64,000 nucleotides of DNA from contig NZ_JADMLG010000001.1 in assembly GCF_015674855.1 (NCBI RefSeq), positions 611,995 through 675,994 of the forward strand, read 5' to 3'. This stretch comes from Nocardia bovistercoris (lineage in GTDB: Bacteria > Actinomycetota > Actinomycetes > Mycobacteriales > Mycobacteriaceae). Position numbers and translations under genes: made by a program. Below are positions 1 to 8,031 of the stretch, piece by piece. Numbering within the stretch: position 1 is the first letter of the stretch; the number at the start of each line of letters is the position of its first letter. The notes under the pieces were generated by a model that was not told where the DNA came from, did not search any database, and saw nothing but the letters and a program-made list of their open reading frames with translations.

Positions 1-1443
1 GCACACCGAACCCATCGAGGTGGAACCGTTGGAGCCCAACGCCTCCGAGACCTGACGGATCGCGTACGGGAACTCCTCCTGGCTCGGCAGCACCGGCATC
101 AGGGCCCGCTCCGCGAGGGCGCCGTGGCCGATTTCGCGGCGCTTGGGCGAGCCGACGCGACCGGTCTCACCGGTGGAGTACGGCGGGAAGTTGTAGTGGT
201 GCATGTAGCGCTTGCTGGTCTCGGGACCGAGCGAGTCGACCTGCTGCGCCATCTTCACCATGTCGAGCGTGGTGACGCCGAGGATCTGGGTCTCGCCGCG
301 CTCGAACAGCGCCGAACCGTGCGCGCGCGGCACGACCGCGACCTCGGCGGACAGCGCGCGGATATCGGCCAGACCGCGGCCGTCGATGCGGAACCCGTCG
401 GTGAGGATGCGCTGACGCACCAGCTTCTTGGTGACCGAACGGAACGCCGCGCCCAGTTCCTTCTCGCGACCGGCGAAGTCGTCACCGAGCCGCGACAGCA
501 CCTCGACCTTGATCTCGTCGATCTTGTTCTCGCGGCTCTGCTTGTCGGCGATGCTCAGCGCCTCGTTCAGCTCCCGCTTGGCGGTGCCCTCAACGGCCTC
601 GAACACATCCGCGCCGTAGGGCGGGAACAGCGGGAACTCACCGGTCGGCTTGGCGGCCAGCTCGGCCAGATCCGACTGGGCCCGCACCAGACGCGCGATG
701 AACGGCTTGGCCGCCTCGAGCCCCTCGGCGACCACGGCCTCGGTCGGCGCCTGCGCACCGCCCTCGATCAGCGCGATGACCTTGTCGGTGGCCTCCGCCT
801 CGACCATCATGATCGCGACATCGCCGGACTCGACGACCCGACCCGCGACGACCATGTCGAACACGGCGCCCTCGAGCTGTTCCACGGTGGGGAAAGCCAC
901 CCACTGCCCCTCGATCAGCGCGACCCGCACACCGCCGACCGGCCCCGAGAACGGCAGCCCGGCGATCTGCGTGGACGCCGAGGCCGCGTTGATGGCCACC
1001 ACATCGTAGAGATCCTTGGGATCCAGGCTCATGACCGTGACCACGACCTGGATCTCGTTGCGCAGACCGTCCACGAAGGACGGGCGCAGCGGCCGGTCGA
1101 TGAGGCGACAGGTCAGGATCGCGTCGGTGGAAGGACGGCCCTCGCGACGGAAGAACGAGCCGGGAATGCGGCCCGCCGCGTACATGCGCTCCTCGACATC
1201 CACCGTCAACGGAAAGAAGTCGAACTGATCCTTGGGCTGCTTGCCCGCCGTGGTGGCCGACAGCAGCATGGTCTCGTCGTCCAGGTAGGCCACCACCGAA
1301 CCGGCGGCCTGACGGGCCAGACGGCCGGTCTCGAAGCGGACGGTGCGGGTGCCGTAGGCGCCGTTGTCGATCAGCGCGACGGATTCGAATACTCCGGGCT
1401 CGACCTCGACGGCCGAGGACTTGCGTTCAGTTGTCTCCGACAT
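1..1443 (-). CDS. pnp: Polynucleotide phosphorylase (5' part only)
   Basis: Polyribonucleotide nucleotidyltransferase: a 3'-5' phosphorolytic exoribonuclease that degrades RNA to nucleoside diphosphates. The 481 residues present cover the first RNase PH domain (residues about 15-235), the helical linker and the start of the second RNase PH domain. They include [16 protein letters not shown] and, near the cut end, [10 protein letters not shown]. The C-terminal KH and S1 domains lie beyond base 1. The start is ATG at 1443, preceded by a purine-rich GAGAGAAGAG ribosome-binding stretch. It follows rpsO on the same strand, as in many bacteria, but about 990 bp away and behind a terminator-like hairpin, so it probably has its own promoter. 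In bacteria with Ro60, Y RNAs tether this enzyme to Ro60, which is relevant to the elements at 36.4-36.7 kb. Confidence 0.97.
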   Translation of the reverse strand, partial: MSETTERKSSAVEVEPGVFESVALIDNGAYGTRTVRFETGRLARQAAGSVVAYLDDETMLLSATTAGKQPKDQFDFFPLTVDVEERMYAAGRIPGSFFRREGRPSTDAILTCRLIDRPLRPSFVDGLRNEIQVVVTVMSLDPKDLYDVVAINAASASTQIAGLPFSGPVGGVRVALIEGQWVAFPTVEQLEGAVFDMVVAGRVVESGDVAIMMVEAEATDKVIALIEGGAQAPTEAVVAEGLEAAKPFIARLVRAQSDLAELAAKPTGEFPLFPPYGADVFEAVEGTAKRELNEALSIADKQSRENKIDEIKVEVLSRLGDDFAGREKELGAAFRSVTKKLVRQRILTDGFRIDGRGLADIRALSAEVAVVPRAHGSALFERGETQILGVTTLDMVKMAQQVDSLGPETSKRYMHHYNFPPYSTGETGRVGSPKRREIGHGALAERALMPVLPSQEEFPYAIRQVSEALGSNGSTSMGSVC

Positions 1444-1970
1444 ATCTCTTCTCTCAACCTCTCGTCTCGCCGGGTCTCGAGCACCATGCAGGGCGCGACC
1501 CGGCTGTCGTTAGCCGTACCGGATACGGACGCGCGGCAACCCTCCTGGCTGCGCGCGCGCACCCGGCCGAACCCCCTTGGGCTCGGCGACGCGGAGGCGG
1601 TCATCGATCGAAGCCCGTCGGTGCACCGAGGGGCCACTACCGAAGACCGACGCCACGCGTTCGAGTGCGTACGGCCGTGTTGTTCGTGCATCCGACCTGC
1701 CTCCCGGACAGCTCGAGCACTGTCTCGACGGCAACAATCCCGCATACACGAAAAGCCAACGAGGAGATTGTACGTCTCCGCGTCGGGGGGACTGTCAATG
1801 CCCTGCGGACAGTCGTGTGTGCGTTGTTGGGGACTCGTCCTCAGGTGGGCATCGGCTCGGGCAGATCCAGGCGCCTGTCTTGCATGGCCGAAGACCTCCC
1901 ACCACGAGTGGGCGTTGTGGGCCGGAACGCGGGAGAATTACACGGCGGTTCCCGGTAATGGGACCTGGTG

Positions 1971-2097
1971 GACCAGTGGGCGAGCAGGGCTGGAACGTGA
2001 GAGATTTCGGGCGCGGCTCTTCGCAATAGAACCCCCACTGACCAGCGGGGCGGGCAGGGCTGGAACGTGAGAGATTTCGGGCGCGGCTCTTCGCAAT
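1971..2097. repeat. Direct repeat, two copies with 70-bp period
   Basis: A 44-bp block (1984-2027) is repeated exactly at 2054-2097. Including a diverged lead-in starting with gaccag, the units run 1971-2027 and 2040-2097. The block contains tggaacgtgagagatttcgg and ends ttcgcaat. It is upstream of pnp and in no recognisable gene. Confidence 0.85.
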
Positions 2098-2110
2098 GGT
2101 TTACCCGCGC

Positions 2111-2143
2111 GCTGTGTTTATTGGCGTCGACTTCGTCGCCGCG
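2111..2143 (+). repeat. Dispersed repeat, copy 1
   Basis: About 33 bp, including ggcgtcgacttcgtcgcc, that recurs on the opposite strand at 13981-14013 with two mismatches (tgtttatt here, tgttcatt there). Each copy is followed directly, in the same relative orientation, by an inverted repeat. Confidence 0.7.
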
Positions 2144-2237
2144 GGTTCGCGGCCCTGGGAGTCTCGCGTCCCAGCGGTCGATACTTGCTCCTGCGTCGCA
2201 TTGTCTCGACCGCTGGGACGCGAGACGGCCGCGAACC
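2144..2237. repeat. Long inverted repeat between rpsO and pnp
   Basis: The arms 2161-2181 and 2206-2226 are perfect 21-bp complements. The pairing continues over a further 11 bp (2144-2154 with 2227-2237) after a 6-nt bulge on one side, and the loop is 24 nt. In the rpsO-to-pnp direction the transcript would form a hairpin of about 32 bp. It could be an RNase III substrate, a second terminator or a mobile-element remnant; the sequence alone does not decide. Confidence 0.85.
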
Positions 2238-2396
2238 GTCGCTCGTCGGGCTCGCTCCCTTGTGGTGGGGGTGGGGCTCGGAAGGAGACACTTCTCGGTT
2301 TGACGAGGGGGTAGGTTCGGGGGCTGGTGAGATTGCGGAGAGAGCCGTATCGAGGCTCACCTCTGAATCGAGGCTCGCACCCGCCATGTGGCAGGG

Positions 2397-2423
2397 CTCG
2401 GCGGCAGGGGTGCTGCCGCCGAG
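2397..2423 (-). terminator. rpsO intrinsic terminator hairpin
   Basis: Perfect 11-bp stem CTCGGCGGCAG (2397-2407) with CTGCCGCCGAG (2413-2423) and a 5-nt loop, 9 bp past the rpsO stop codon. There is no U-tract, as is common in actinobacteria. Confidence 0.75.
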
Positions 2424-2432
2424 GGTGGCTGC

Positions 2433-2702
2433 TCAGCGGCGCAGGCCCAGGCGCTCGATCAGCGAACGGTAGCGTTCGATGTCCTTGCTCTGCAGGTACT
2501 TCGACAGCCTGCGGCGGCGGCCGATCAGGGCGAGCAAACCGTGGCGGGTGTGGTGATCGTGCTTGTGCACTTTCAGGTGCTCGGTGAGGTCGGAGATTCG
2601 CTTCGACAGCAGGGCGATCTGTGCCTCGGGCGAACCGGTGTCCTTCTCGTGGAGTCCGTATTCCTTGAGAATCGCCGACTTCTGCTCAGTGGTCAAAGCC
2701 AC
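2433..2702 (-). CDS. rpsO: 30S ribosomal protein S15
   Basis: Primary 16S rRNA-binding protein of the small-subunit platform. It is 89 residues with the S15 core ([15 protein letters not shown], then [12 protein letters not shown] and the arginine cluster [10 protein letters not shown]), exactly the usual length. The frame is open for 27 more codons upstream, but GTG at 2702 reads V-A-L-T-T-E-Q-K like other S15 proteins and has AGGAGT eight bases before it. It is followed at once by a terminator hairpin, and is 130 bp downstream of ribF on the same strand. Confidence 0.97.
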   Translation of the reverse strand: MALTTEQKSAILKEYGLHEKDTGSPEAQIALLSKRISDLTEHLKVHKHDHHTRHGLLALIGRRRRLSKYLQSKDIERYRSLIERLGLRR

Positions 2703-2832
2703 GCGGCATCCACTCCTATTTTCCAGTTCCGCGCTCGGATTTGTCCGACGGCCGGACATGGGCGCCGCCGCGGACCGCAGCAAACCCGACGAGCCACATT
2801 ACCGGACCACTCCCCGGCGGTGAAATCCGGCC

Positions 2833-3792
2833 TCAGGAGCCGAGGACTTTGCGAGTCAGGTCGACATCGCGGCCCATCGCCTCGACGAGCGCGTCGAGTG
2901 TTTCGAATTTCCGCATCCCCCGCAGATGTTCGACGAAATCCACCGCGACATGCTGCCCGTACAGGTCGGCGTTACCGTCGAGCACATATGCCTCGACGGT
3001 CCGCGACCGCCCGGAGAAGGTGGGGTTGGTCCCGACGGAGATGGCAGCCATGGCCCGCTCTCCCGGCGTGACGGTACCTATGGTCGGCCCGGGCCCGAGG
3101 ACCGTGAACCAGCCCGCGTAGACGCCGTCGGCGGGTATGGCGGCGTGCATCGGCGGCGCGACGTTGGCGGTGGGGAATCCGAGTTGGCGTCCGCGCCCGT
3201 CCCCGTGCACGACGACGCCTTCGACCCGGTGCGGCCGTCCGAGCGCTTCGGCGGCCGCCGCCATGTCTCCGGCGTCCACGCAGGCCCTGATGTAGGTGGA
3301 GGAGAAGGTGACGGCGTGTTCGCCGACCAGTTTCACGCCGTCGACTTCGAATCCGAAGCGTTCGCCGAGTTCGCGCATGGTCGCCACGGTGCCCGCGGCC
3401 TTCTTGCCGAAGGTGAAGTTGTCCCCGATGACGACTTCGGCCACGTGCATCCGTTCCACGAGCAGGTCGTGGACGTATCGACCGGGGGTGAGTTTCATGA
3501 AGTCGTGGGTGAACGGGATCACGCAGAACACGTCGACGCCGAGTTCTTCGGCCAGTTCGGCGCGGCGGGTGAGGGTGGTGAGCTGCGCGGGGTGCGAGCC
3601 GGGGCGGACCACCTCCATCGGGTGCGGGTCGAAGGTCATCAGCGCGGCGGGTACGCCGCGCGCGGCCGCCGCCTTCACGGCTCTGCTGATCAGCTGCGCG
3701 TGGCCGCGATGGACTCCGTCGAATACGCCGATCGTGAGCACGCAACGGCCCCAGTCCGCGGGCACCTCTTCGAGGCTTCGCCATCTCTGCAC
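2833..3792 (-). CDS. ribF: Bifunctional riboflavin kinase/FAD synthetase
   Basis: Makes FMN from riboflavin and ATP, then FAD from FMN and ATP. The 319 residues show the nucleotidyltransferase half first, with GVFDGVHRGH (22-31), FGKKAAG (128-134) and SSTYIR (164-169). The flavokinase half follows with GFPTAN (205-210) and the distal ...DFVEHLRGM. Length and domain order are those of prokaryotic RibF. It lies between rpsO (same strand) and the divergent Mn regulator, as in mycobacteria. Confidence 0.96.
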   Translation of the reverse strand: MQRWRSLEEVPADWGRCVLTIGVFDGVHRGHAQLISRAVKAAAARGVPAALMTFDPHPMEVVRPGSHPAQLTTLTRRAELAEELGVDVFCVIPFTHDFMKLTPGRYVHDLLVERMHVAEVVIGDNFTFGKKAAGTVATMRELGERFGFEVDGVKLVGEHAVTFSSTYIRACVDAGDMAAAAEALGRPHRVEGVVVHGDGRGRQLGFPTANVAPPMHAAIPADGVYAGWFTVLGPGPTIGTVTPGERAMAAISVGTNPTFSGRSRTVEAYVLDGNADLYGQHVAVDFVEHLRGMRKFETLDALVEAMGRDVDLTRKVLGS

Positions 3793-4018
3793 AGTCCGAA
3801 GCCTAATGGACCGGCCTCGGCCCGGTCCGACCGAAGCCGCCGCTCGGCGACCGACGCGCGCGGAGGTTCGTATGCGGTCGGCGCGAACGGTATTCGCGTG
3901 GAGCGGATGTCACGTGAAGTTCGGATGTCATTGGCCGCGCGGTGGCATGTGGTTCGCCGTCGCGGGGGCGGGAGCGTCGCAGTGTGTGAAATCTCCGATG
4001 AGTGCATAAGCTCGGTAT

Positions 4019-4780
4019 GTGCCTGGTAAACGAGATATCGCCACCCGACGCGAGCTGGCAGGCCGCGCGGCGCGTGACGAATCCGGCGTTCCCGCCGCGG
4101 CCACGGCATCGGTGGCCCCGGAGCTGACCTCGGTCGCCCAGGACTATCTGAAGGTGATCTGGACCGCACAGGAGTGGTCGCAGGAGAAGGTTTCGACCAA
4201 ACTGCTGGCGGAGCGGATCGGGGTTTCGGCTTCGACGGTGTCGGAGGCCGTGCGCAAACTCGCCGACCAGGGCTTGGTCGAGCACGCGCGCTACGGTTCG
4301 ATCACGCTCACCGAACACGGCAGGCTCGCCGCCATCGCGATGGTGCGCAGGCATCGGCTGCTCGAGACCTTCCTGGTGAACGAACTCGGCTACGGCTGGG
4401 ACGAGGTCCACGATGAGGCCGAGGTGCTCGAGCACGCGGTGTCGGATCTGCTGATGGCCCGCATCGACGCCAAACTCGGCTATCCGGACCGTGATCCGCA
4501 CGGCGATCCGATTCCGTCGGTGGACGGCGCGGTCCCCACTCCGCCCGCCAAACAGCTCAGCGACTTCCACGCCGGGGAATCCGGGCGGGTGGCGCGCATC
4601 TCCGATTCCGATCCGGAGATGCTGCGCTACTTCGATTCGGTCGGCATCGCCCTCGACACCGTGATCACGGTGCAGGAGCGCCGGGATTTCGCGGGCACCA
4701 TCGCCATTCGCATCGGCGCGGGCGAATCACCGACCGACCTCGGTCGTCCCGCCGCCGAGGCCATCTGGCTCACCTTCTGA
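4019..4780 (+). CDS. mntR: DtxR/MntR-family metal-dependent repressor
   Basis: Transcription factor closely resembling M. tuberculosis Rv2788 (first called SirR, later shown to be the Mn sensor MntR). The winged helix covers residues about 37-100 (SVAQDYLKVIW, then GVSASTVSEAVRKL). The metal-binding/dimer region follows, with HRLLETFLV and DEAEVLEHAVSD, then the conserved HGDPIP (161-166). A C-terminal SH3-like domain runs from about 185 to 250. GTG at 4019 gives an alanine-rich N-terminus of about 33 residues that mycobacterial homologues seem to lack. A downstream start is possible. It is divergent from ribF, and its operator was not identified. Confidence 0.88.
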   Translation: MPGKRDIATRRELAGRAARDESGVPAAATASVAPELTSVAQDYLKVIWTAQEWSQEKVSTKLLAERIGVSASTVSEAVRKLADQGLVEHARYGSITLTEHGRLAAIAMVRRHRLLETFLVNELGYGWDEVHDEAEVLEHAVSDLLMARIDAKLGYPDRDPHGDPIPSVDGAVPTPPAKQLSDFHAGESGRVARISDSDPEMLRYFDSVGIALDTVITVQERRDFAGTIAIRIGAGESPTDLGRPAAEAIWLTF

Positions 4781-4795
4781 CGCGCCCGAAACGCT

Positions 4796-5218
4796 TCAGC
4801 GCGAGAGGAAATCGAGCAGGGCGCGGAATTCGGCCGGTGAGAGGTAGCCGTCGCCGTCCAGGTCGGCCGCGGCCAGCAGCGACGCGGCCGGTTCATCGAT
4901 GCGGCCCGCGCCGATGTGGCGGATCATCGATTCCAGCTCCGCCACCGAGATCCGGCCGTCACCGTTGACGTCGAACACCTCGAAGGCGGCGTCCGCGTCG
5001 GTCACCTCGATGCGTCCGCCGACCACCGCCGCGTCGAATTCCGCACGCGAGACCAGGTAGTCGCCGTTGGTGTCAGCGGCGGCCACCATCCGTTCGACGG
5101 CCTCGACGTCGACATCGCGGCCCTGCGAGCGGAAACCGAGCGTGATGTCCTCGACCGAGACCAGCCCGTCGCCGTCGCGATCCCACAGATCGAAGATGTC
5201 GACCGGATGCTCACCCAT
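4796..5218 (-). CDS. Four-EF-hand calmodulin-like calcium-binding protein
   Basis: The 140 residues contain four complete EF-hand loops: 13-24 (DRDGDGLVSVED), 49-60 (DTNGDYLVSRAE), 83-94 (DVNGDGRISVAE) and 119-130 (DLDGDGYLSPAE). Each has D/N at positions 1, 3 and 5 and an acidic residue at 12. No signal peptide or membrane segment is visible, so it should be a cytosolic calcium sensor or buffer. The pairing of hands is that of calmodulin or calerythrin. It converges on mntR with a 15-bp gap. The partner is unknown. Confidence 0.9.
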   Translation of the reverse strand: MGEHPVDIFDLWDRDGDGLVSVEDITLGFRSQGRDVDVEAVERMVAAADTNGDYLVSRAEFDAAVVGGRIEVTDADAAFEVFDVNGDGRISVAELESMIRHIGAGRIDEPAASLLAAADLDGDGYLSPAEFRALLDFLSR

Positions 5219-5299
5219 CGCACTGCCTTCCGCACCAGCCCGCCGACACCGGCGACGCCACCGCGTCCACTGTACGGATTCCGCTGCCCCGGTGCGGGT

Positions 5300-6226
5300 T
5301 CAGTCGAGCAGGCCGCGCGGCCGCACCACCAACACCGGCGCGGCGCGCTTGCCCTTCTCCGCGAGCAGAGCGATGGCCGCGCCCGCCTCGGTCACGGCCG
5401 CGTACACCCCGGCCATGCCGACGGGATCGAGCCAGCGACCGTCGCGCAGGGATTCGGCCTCGCCCTCGGTGACGACCCTGCGGTCGAAGGCCGTGGCCAC
5501 GGCCGCGTCCATGCCTAGGCTCAACGGCGGCGGACCCGATTCGGCGGCGGCCGCGAGGTCGTCGAGGGTGCGGGCGTGTTCCAGGGTGAACGGGCCGACC
5601 CTGGTGCGGCGCAGGGCGGTGAGATGGCCGCCGACGCCGAGCGCGGCGCCGAGGTCGCGGGCCAGAGCGCGGATGTAGGTGCCCGAGGAGCAGTCGACCA
5701 CCACGTCCAGGTCCACGAATCCGGCGTCGGTGTCGCGGCGGGACAGGATGTCGAAACGCGAGACGGTGACCGGGCGCGCCGCGAGCCGCACCTCCTCACC
5801 CGCGCGGTGCCGGGCGTAGGCGCGTTCGCCGTCGACCTTGATCGCGCTCACGGTGGCGGGCACCTGATCGATCTCGCCGGTCAGCGCGGCGACCCGCGCG
5901 GCTATCGCGCCGTCGTCCAGGTGCCGCGCCTCGGTGGTCGCGAGCACTTCGCCTTCCGCGTCGTCGGTGTTGGTCGACTGCCCGAGCCGGATGGTCGCGG
6001 TATAGGACTTGGTGGTGAGGGTGAGCAGGCCGAGTAGTTTCGTGGCGCGCTCCACCCCGAGCACGAGCACGCCGGTGGCCATCGGGTCCAGTGTGCCCGC
6101 ATGGCCGATCTTCCTGGTGCGCAGGATCTTTCGCGCTCTGGCGACCACGTCGTGACTGGTGCGGCCGCCGTCCTTGTCCACCACGAGCAGTCCGCCGAGC
6201 AGGTCAATGGCGCCGGTATCGGCCAT
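5300..6226 (-). CDS. truB: tRNA pseudouridine-55 synthase
   Basis: Isomerises U55 in the T-loop of tRNAs. It is 308 residues. The catalytic motif [11 protein letters not shown] (42-52) carries the nucleophilic Asp47, followed by [10 protein letters not shown] and [14 protein letters not shown] and a C-terminal PUA-like segment typical of actinobacterial TruB. ATG at 6226 overlaps the stop codon of the upstream pptT (ATGA), so the two are translationally coupled. The T-loop modification is of interest because the tRNA-mimic RNAs at 36.4-36.7 kb carry TTCGA loops. Confidence 0.96.
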   Translation of the reverse strand: MADTGAIDLLGGLLVVDKDGGRTSHDVVARARKILRTRKIGHAGTLDPMATGVLVLGVERATKLLGLLTLTTKSYTATIRLGQSTNTDDAEGEVLATTEARHLDDGAIAARVAALTGEIDQVPATVSAIKVDGERAYARHRAGEEVRLAARPVTVSRFDILSRRDTDAGFVDLDVVVDCSSGTYIRALARDLGAALGVGGHLTALRRTRVGPFTLEHARTLDDLAAAAESGPPPLSLGMDAAVATAFDRRVVTEGEAESLRDGRWLDPVGMAGVYAAVTEAGAAIALLAEKGKRAAPVLVVRPRGLLD

Positions 6227-6894
6227 CAGCCGTGCACGATCGCGGTCAGGATCAGTCCGCCGCCGATCAGCCAGCGCCCGTCGAAACTCGTCAGCGGAAC
6301 TCCGCCGTCGGTGGCCTGACCCGGAATCAGCAGCTCGCTGTGGAATGTTCCGGAACCGCCGCCGGAATTCTCGTCGACGGTGAAAGTGATGTGGGCGTCC
6401 TCGAAACCCAGCCAGCGCAGGGTCAGCGGAAACCACGCCTTGTAGGTGGCCTCCTTGGCGCAGAACAGCAGACGGTCCAGGTGCAGCGCGGAATCGTTGG
6501 CGGCCAGCCACTTCCGCTCCGGGGCGAGACTCACCGAATCGAGCACCCCCTCGGGCAGCGCCTCGTGCGGTTCGGCGTCGATGCCGACCGAACGGAAACG
6601 CAACTTGTGCGTCAGCGCGGCCGCGCGATACCCCTCGCAGTGGGTCAGGCTGCCGACGACGCCGCGCGGGAACAGCGGCATCCCGCGCTCGCCCTTGCCG
6701 ATCGCCACCGGCTCCTCACCCAACTGCTCGAGTGCCCGGCGCGCGCAATGCCTGGCGCCGATGAAATCGCGACGGCGCTTGTCCACCGACTTGGCGATGA
6801 GATGTTCCTCCGCCGGATGCGGCGCCAGATCCTCCGGGTACGCCAACAGTTCGGACGCGGCGACCCCACTGGGCAAGATGTTCTCGATCATCAC
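6226..6894 (-). CDS. pptT: 4'-phosphopantetheinyl transferase, PptT/Npt type
   Basis: Transfers phosphopantetheine from CoA to carrier domains of polyketide and non-ribosomal peptide synthases. In Nocardia the Npt homologue also activates carboxylic acid reductase. The 222 residues match this family along their length: [22 protein letters not shown], the Mg-binding VGIDAEP (103-109) and [11 protein letters not shown] (144-154). The start is the first of two adjacent ATGs; the second is equally possible. It is coupled by a 1-base stop/start overlap to truB, the same neighbourhood as mycobacterial pptT. Confidence 0.94.
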   Translation of the reverse strand: MMIENILPSGVAASELLAYPEDLAPHPAEEHLIAKSVDKRRRDFIGARHCARRALEQLGEEPVAIGKGERGMPLFPRGVVGSLTHCEGYRAAALTHKLRFRSVGIDAEPHEALPEGVLDSVSLAPERKWLAANDSALHLDRLLFCAKEATYKAWFPLTLRWLGFEDAHITFTVDENSGGGSGTFHSELLIPGQATDGGVPLTSFDGRWLIGGGLILTAIVHG

Positions 6895-6936
6895 CGACCA
6901 GCCTAATCGAGCGCCGCGAGCGGGCCGACGACCGGA

Positions 6937-7902
6937 TCAGACGCCGCGGCGGCGGTCGGCCTTCTCCCGCATCTGCGCGGCGGCCGCCTCCATCTCCGGG
7001 GTCACCTGGAAATGTCCGCCCCACTTGTTGAGCGCCCCCGGCGGATAGCTGGGGGTCGGCAGGATCTGGCGCAGCAGGGTGTCGGGCAGGCCGCGGCGCT
7101 GCCACTCGCGCGGATAACCGAGCGACACCTCCTCGAAGCGCACGCCGTCGTAGTAGGAGGTGCGTGGGATGTGCAGGTGGCCGTAGACCGAGCACACCAC
7201 GTTGTAGCGGGTGTGCCAGTCGGCGGTCAGGGTGGTGCCGCACCACAGCGCGAACTCCGGATACCACAGCACGTCGGTGGGCTCGCGGACCAGCGGGAAA
7301 TGGTTGATCAACACGATCGGCGCGCCATCGGGGATGGCGTCGAGGCGCCGCGTCGTCGACTGCACCCGCGCGTGACACCACGCGTCGCGCGTCGCGTACG
7401 GGTCGGGCGACAGCATGAACTCGTCGGTCGCCACCACATTGCGTTCCCGCGCGATGGCCAGCCCCTCGGACTTGGTGCGCGCGCCTTCGGGCAGGAACGA
7501 ATAGTCGTAGAGCAGGAACATCGGGACGATGGTCACCGGCGTGCCGAATTCCTCGGCGCCCGCGCCCGCCCACACCGGGAACGGGTCCTCGGGGGTGATC
7601 ACATCCAGGTCGCGGCACATCGACACCAGGTAGTCGTAGCGGGCCGCGCCGTGCATCTGCACCGGATCCTTCGGCGTGGTCCACAGCTCGTGGTTGCCCG
7701 GCACCCAGATCACCTTCGCGAACCGGCCGCGCAGCAACTCCAACGCCCAGCGGACGTCCTCGGCCTTCTCTCCCACGTCACCGGCCACGATCAGCCAATC
7801 CTCGGGCGAATCGGCGCGAATCTGCTCGACGACCGGCCGATTCCCCTGGTGCCCGACATGGATGTCGCTCACCGCCATCAACTTGGGTATCACCACATCC
7901 AC
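6937..7902 (-). CDS. Metallophosphoesterase (Rv2795c-like)
   Basis: Calcineurin-like phosphoesterase fold, with the metal-binding motifs in order: SDIHVGH, AGDVG, PGNHELW, NHFPL and YGHLHIP. It follows the M. tuberculosis protein next to pptT almost throughout, including WHTRYN.VCSVYGHLH and VSLGYPREW. The frame is open well upstream, but GTG at 7902 (V-D-V-V-I-P-K-L-M) fits the homologue; GTGs at 7896 and 7893 are alternatives. It lies 42 bp upstream of pptT on the same strand, so probably one operon. The substrate is unknown. Confidence 0.88.
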   Translation of the reverse strand: MDVVIPKLMAVSDIHVGHQGNRPVVEQIRADSPEDWLIVAGDVGEKAEDVRWALELLRGRFAKVIWVPGNHELWTTPKDPVQMHGAARYDYLVSMCRDLDVITPEDPFPVWAGAGAEEFGTPVTIVPMFLLYDYSFLPEGARTKSEGLAIARERNVVATDEFMLSPDPYATRDAWCHARVQSTTRRLDAIPDGAPIVLINHFPLVREPTDVLWYPEFALWCGTTLTADWHTRYNVVCSVYGHLHIPRTSYYDGVRFEEVSLGYPREWQRRGLPDTLLRQILPTPSYPPGALNKWGGHFQVTPEMEAAAAQMREKADRRRGV

Positions 7903-8031
7903 ATTGTCATACCCGCACCGACACCGCCGTGCCGCACCCGCCGTCGGTTGGTCCCGCCGAGCGGTCACGGACTGTCGCCACGCCCATCGCGGCCGGACGC
8001 GGTCCAAGCGCCGCACGCCGATCCGACCGCG

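Larger units (their letters stand above)
1444..2432. other. Long pnp-rpsO intergenic region, no convincing gene
   Basis: No reading frame here looks like a protein. Short frames on both strands are arginine- and proline-rich, as expected for shadow frames in high-GC DNA. In M. tuberculosis a lipoprotein gene (lppU) sits between rpsO and gpsI; I find no lipobox or lppU-like frame. The region holds the rpsO terminator (2397-2423), a long inverted repeat (2144-2237), a copy of a dispersed repeat (2111-2143) and a 70-bp-period direct repeat (1971-2097). The pnp promoter must lie in the lower part. Confidence 0.6.

Noticed and set aside
196..250. J-domain in the Hsp70 partner (protein residues 196-250 of the 8032-10224 gene)
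   Set aside because: The helical hairpin resembles one (LFALLGLDPSS), but the HPD motif is missing. Coordinates here are residues, not bases.
1444..2432. lppU-like lipoprotein gene between rpsO and pnp
   Set aside because: No frame with a lipobox or plausible composition; the region is repeat-rich.
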